Shown here: piece after piece, positions 13,783-14,715 of the stretch | Numbering within the stretch: the first letter of the stretch is position 1 | Layout: every line of letters starts with the position of its first letter | Assembly: GCA_003567115.1 (NCBI GenBank) | Contig: PXAP01000046.1 | Span: 1 to 14,715, forward strand | Source: Bacteroidota bacterium | GTDB taxonomy: Bacteria > Bacteroidota > Bacteroidia > Bacteroidales > PUMT01 | DNA: 14,715 nt | Reading direction: 5' to 3' | Position numbers and translations under genes: made by a program | Notes under the pieces: model-generated | Databases searched by the model: none | The model's input: the letters and a program-made list of their open reading frames with translations, nothing else | Told to the model about the DNA's origin: nothing

Positions 13783-14715
13783 ATGGCAAAAAAAAAGTAT
13801 TCAAGGCGTGAATTTGTAAAACAAAATTCACTCGCGGGTCTGGGGATTGCCGCAACTATGAGTATGGGACCTGCTCTTTCAGTTAATTGTGCAAGTGACC
13901 CGACTGTGCCCGCAGTATTGGGCGGACAGCCGGTTCGTACTGCAGGATGGCCGGAATGGCCAATCTGGAAACCCGATGCTGATGAAGAACGGATAATCAA
14001 GTCCCTGCGAAGTGGTGTATGGTCACGTGCCGGCATTGTTGACGAATTCGAGGAAAAATGGGCTCAAACAGTCGGCGCCAAACGCTGCCTTGCGACTGTA
14101 AACGGCACAAATGCCCTTATTGCTGCTTTGGTTCAGCTGGATGTTGGAGGTGGAGACGAAGTGATTGTACCACCCTATACCTTTATTGCAACAGTACAAT
14201 CAATTCTGATGGCAGGTGCCATGCCTGTTTTTGTTGACACCGACCCTGAAACATTCCAGATCGATGTTGATAAAATTGAAGCCAAAATCACATCCGGAAC
14301 AAAGGCAATCCTGCCGGTTCATATCCTTGGCCTCCCTGCCGACATGGTAAAGATTATGGAAATTGCTGAAAAACATGATCTCGTAGTGGTTGAAGATGCC
14401 TGCCAGGCATGGCTGGCTGAGATCAACAACAAAAAAACGGGAACATTTGGTGATGCAGGATGCTTCAGCTTCCAGAATTCCAAGAATCTTCCTGTCGGAG
14501 AAGGAGGAGCAATTGTAAGCGATAACGATGAATTTATGGACAGATGTTTCTCATACCATAATTATGGTAATCCCTATGGAGCTACAGTTGGCGAAGTTGG
14601 TGCGGGAACGGTTATATTAGGCACCAAGCTGCGGACTACAGAATACCAGGCGGCCATTGGGCTGGCTCAACTGGAGCGACTTGAAGAAGAAACTGCCAGG
14701 AGAAATGAGAATGCC
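13783..14715 (+). CDS. Tat-exported DegT/DnrJ/EryC1/StrS family PLP aminotransferase (3' end outside window)
   Basis: This fold-type I PLP enzyme belongs to the sugar-aminotransferase family and is open to the window edge (311 codons seen, about 70-110 probably missing). Family motifs are GGQPVR at 48-53, NGTNALIAAL at 107-116, VPPYTFIATVQSIL at 129-142, VEDACQAW at 203-210 and SFQNSKNLPVGEGGAI at 229-244. Asp205 should pair with the pyridine nitrogen, and Lys234 should form the Schiff base. The N-terminus is a twin-arginine signal: SRREFVK at 7-13, then a hydrophobic stretch (about 16-33). NCAS at 35-38 is a poor lipobox. Export in folded form with cofactor bound is thus predicted, unusual for a family best known from cytosolic nucleotide-sugar pathways. 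The substrate is unknown. The ATG follows an A-rich leader (AAACAAACAAAA), typical of the phylum's SD-less starts. Confidence 0.93.
   Translation, partial: MAKKKYSRREFVKQNSLAGLGIAATMSMGPALSVNCASDPTVPAVLGGQPVRTAGWPEWPIWKPDADEERIIKSLRSGVWSRAGIVDEFEEKWAQTVGAKRCLATVNGTNALIAALVQLDVGGGDEVIVPPYTFIATVQSILMAGAMPVFVDTDPETFQIDVDKIEAKITSGTKAILPVHILGLPADMVKIMEIAEKHDLVVVEDACQAWLAEINNKKTGTFGDAGCFSFQNSKNLPVGEGGAIVSDNDEFMDRCFSYHNYGNPYGATVGEVGAGTVILGTKLRTTEYQAAIGLAQLERLEEETARRNENA

Overview
This window comes from a chromosome of a Bacteroidota bacterium. The evidence is two PorP/SprF-type outer-membrane proteins, a secreted protein ending in a type B (CHU_C, gliding-motility-associated) type IX secretion C-terminal domain, signal peptides cleaved just before Gln (..SG|Q), almost no Shine-Dalgarno sequences, and matches to the Bacteroidota -7 promoter box TAnnTTTG. 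The base composition is moderately AT-rich. The mix of butyrate kinase, T9SS surface proteins and Tat-exported enzymes suggests a Bacteroidales/Marinilabiliales-like environmental lineage, but the exact taxon cannot be fixed by eye. I see no phage, insertion sequence, CRISPR array, tRNA or rRNA.

Layout. (1) 115-2123, plus strand: trpA (tryptophan synthase alpha) and then a butyrate-kinase-family gene that departs from the family at some usually conserved positions. This block meets the next one at a bidirectional hairpin terminator (about 2157-2177). (2) 2180-6774, minus strand, read right to left: an unrecognised secreted protein (6774-5860), a short secreted protein with Ig/PKD-like repeats and a type B CTD (5824-4793, TTG start with a clear ribosome-binding site), then two tandem PorP/SprF paralogues (4497-3475 and 3154-2180) separated by a strong intrinsic terminator. 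This is a self-contained T9SS surface-display cassette: cargo plus partner barrels. (3) 6775-7600: long stretch with no convincing gene, holding a promoter candidate. (4) 8470-7601, minus: secreted protein with YD/RHS-like repeats, with a good promoter candidate. (5) 8987-11224, plus: a Gfo/Idh/MocA sugar-type dehydrogenase preceded by a 17-bp inverted repeat, and a bile-acid/sodium-symporter-fold transporter that seems to lack several sodium ligands. (6) 13214-11292, minus: a two-gene operon (3-nt gap) of an exported P1/DmpA self-cleaving aminopeptidase and an aspartate/glutamate racemase. (7) 13783 to the right edge, plus: a DegT/DnrJ/EryC1/StrS-type PLP aminotransferase with a twin-arginine signal, cut off by the window end.

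The parts most likely to hold undescribed biology are the compact hypothetical + type-B-CTD + double PorP/SprF cassette, the exported self-processing peptidase coupled to an amino-acid racemase, the Tat-targeted sugar-aminotransferase-like enzyme, and the perfect hairpin and overlapping inverted repeats between the last two units.
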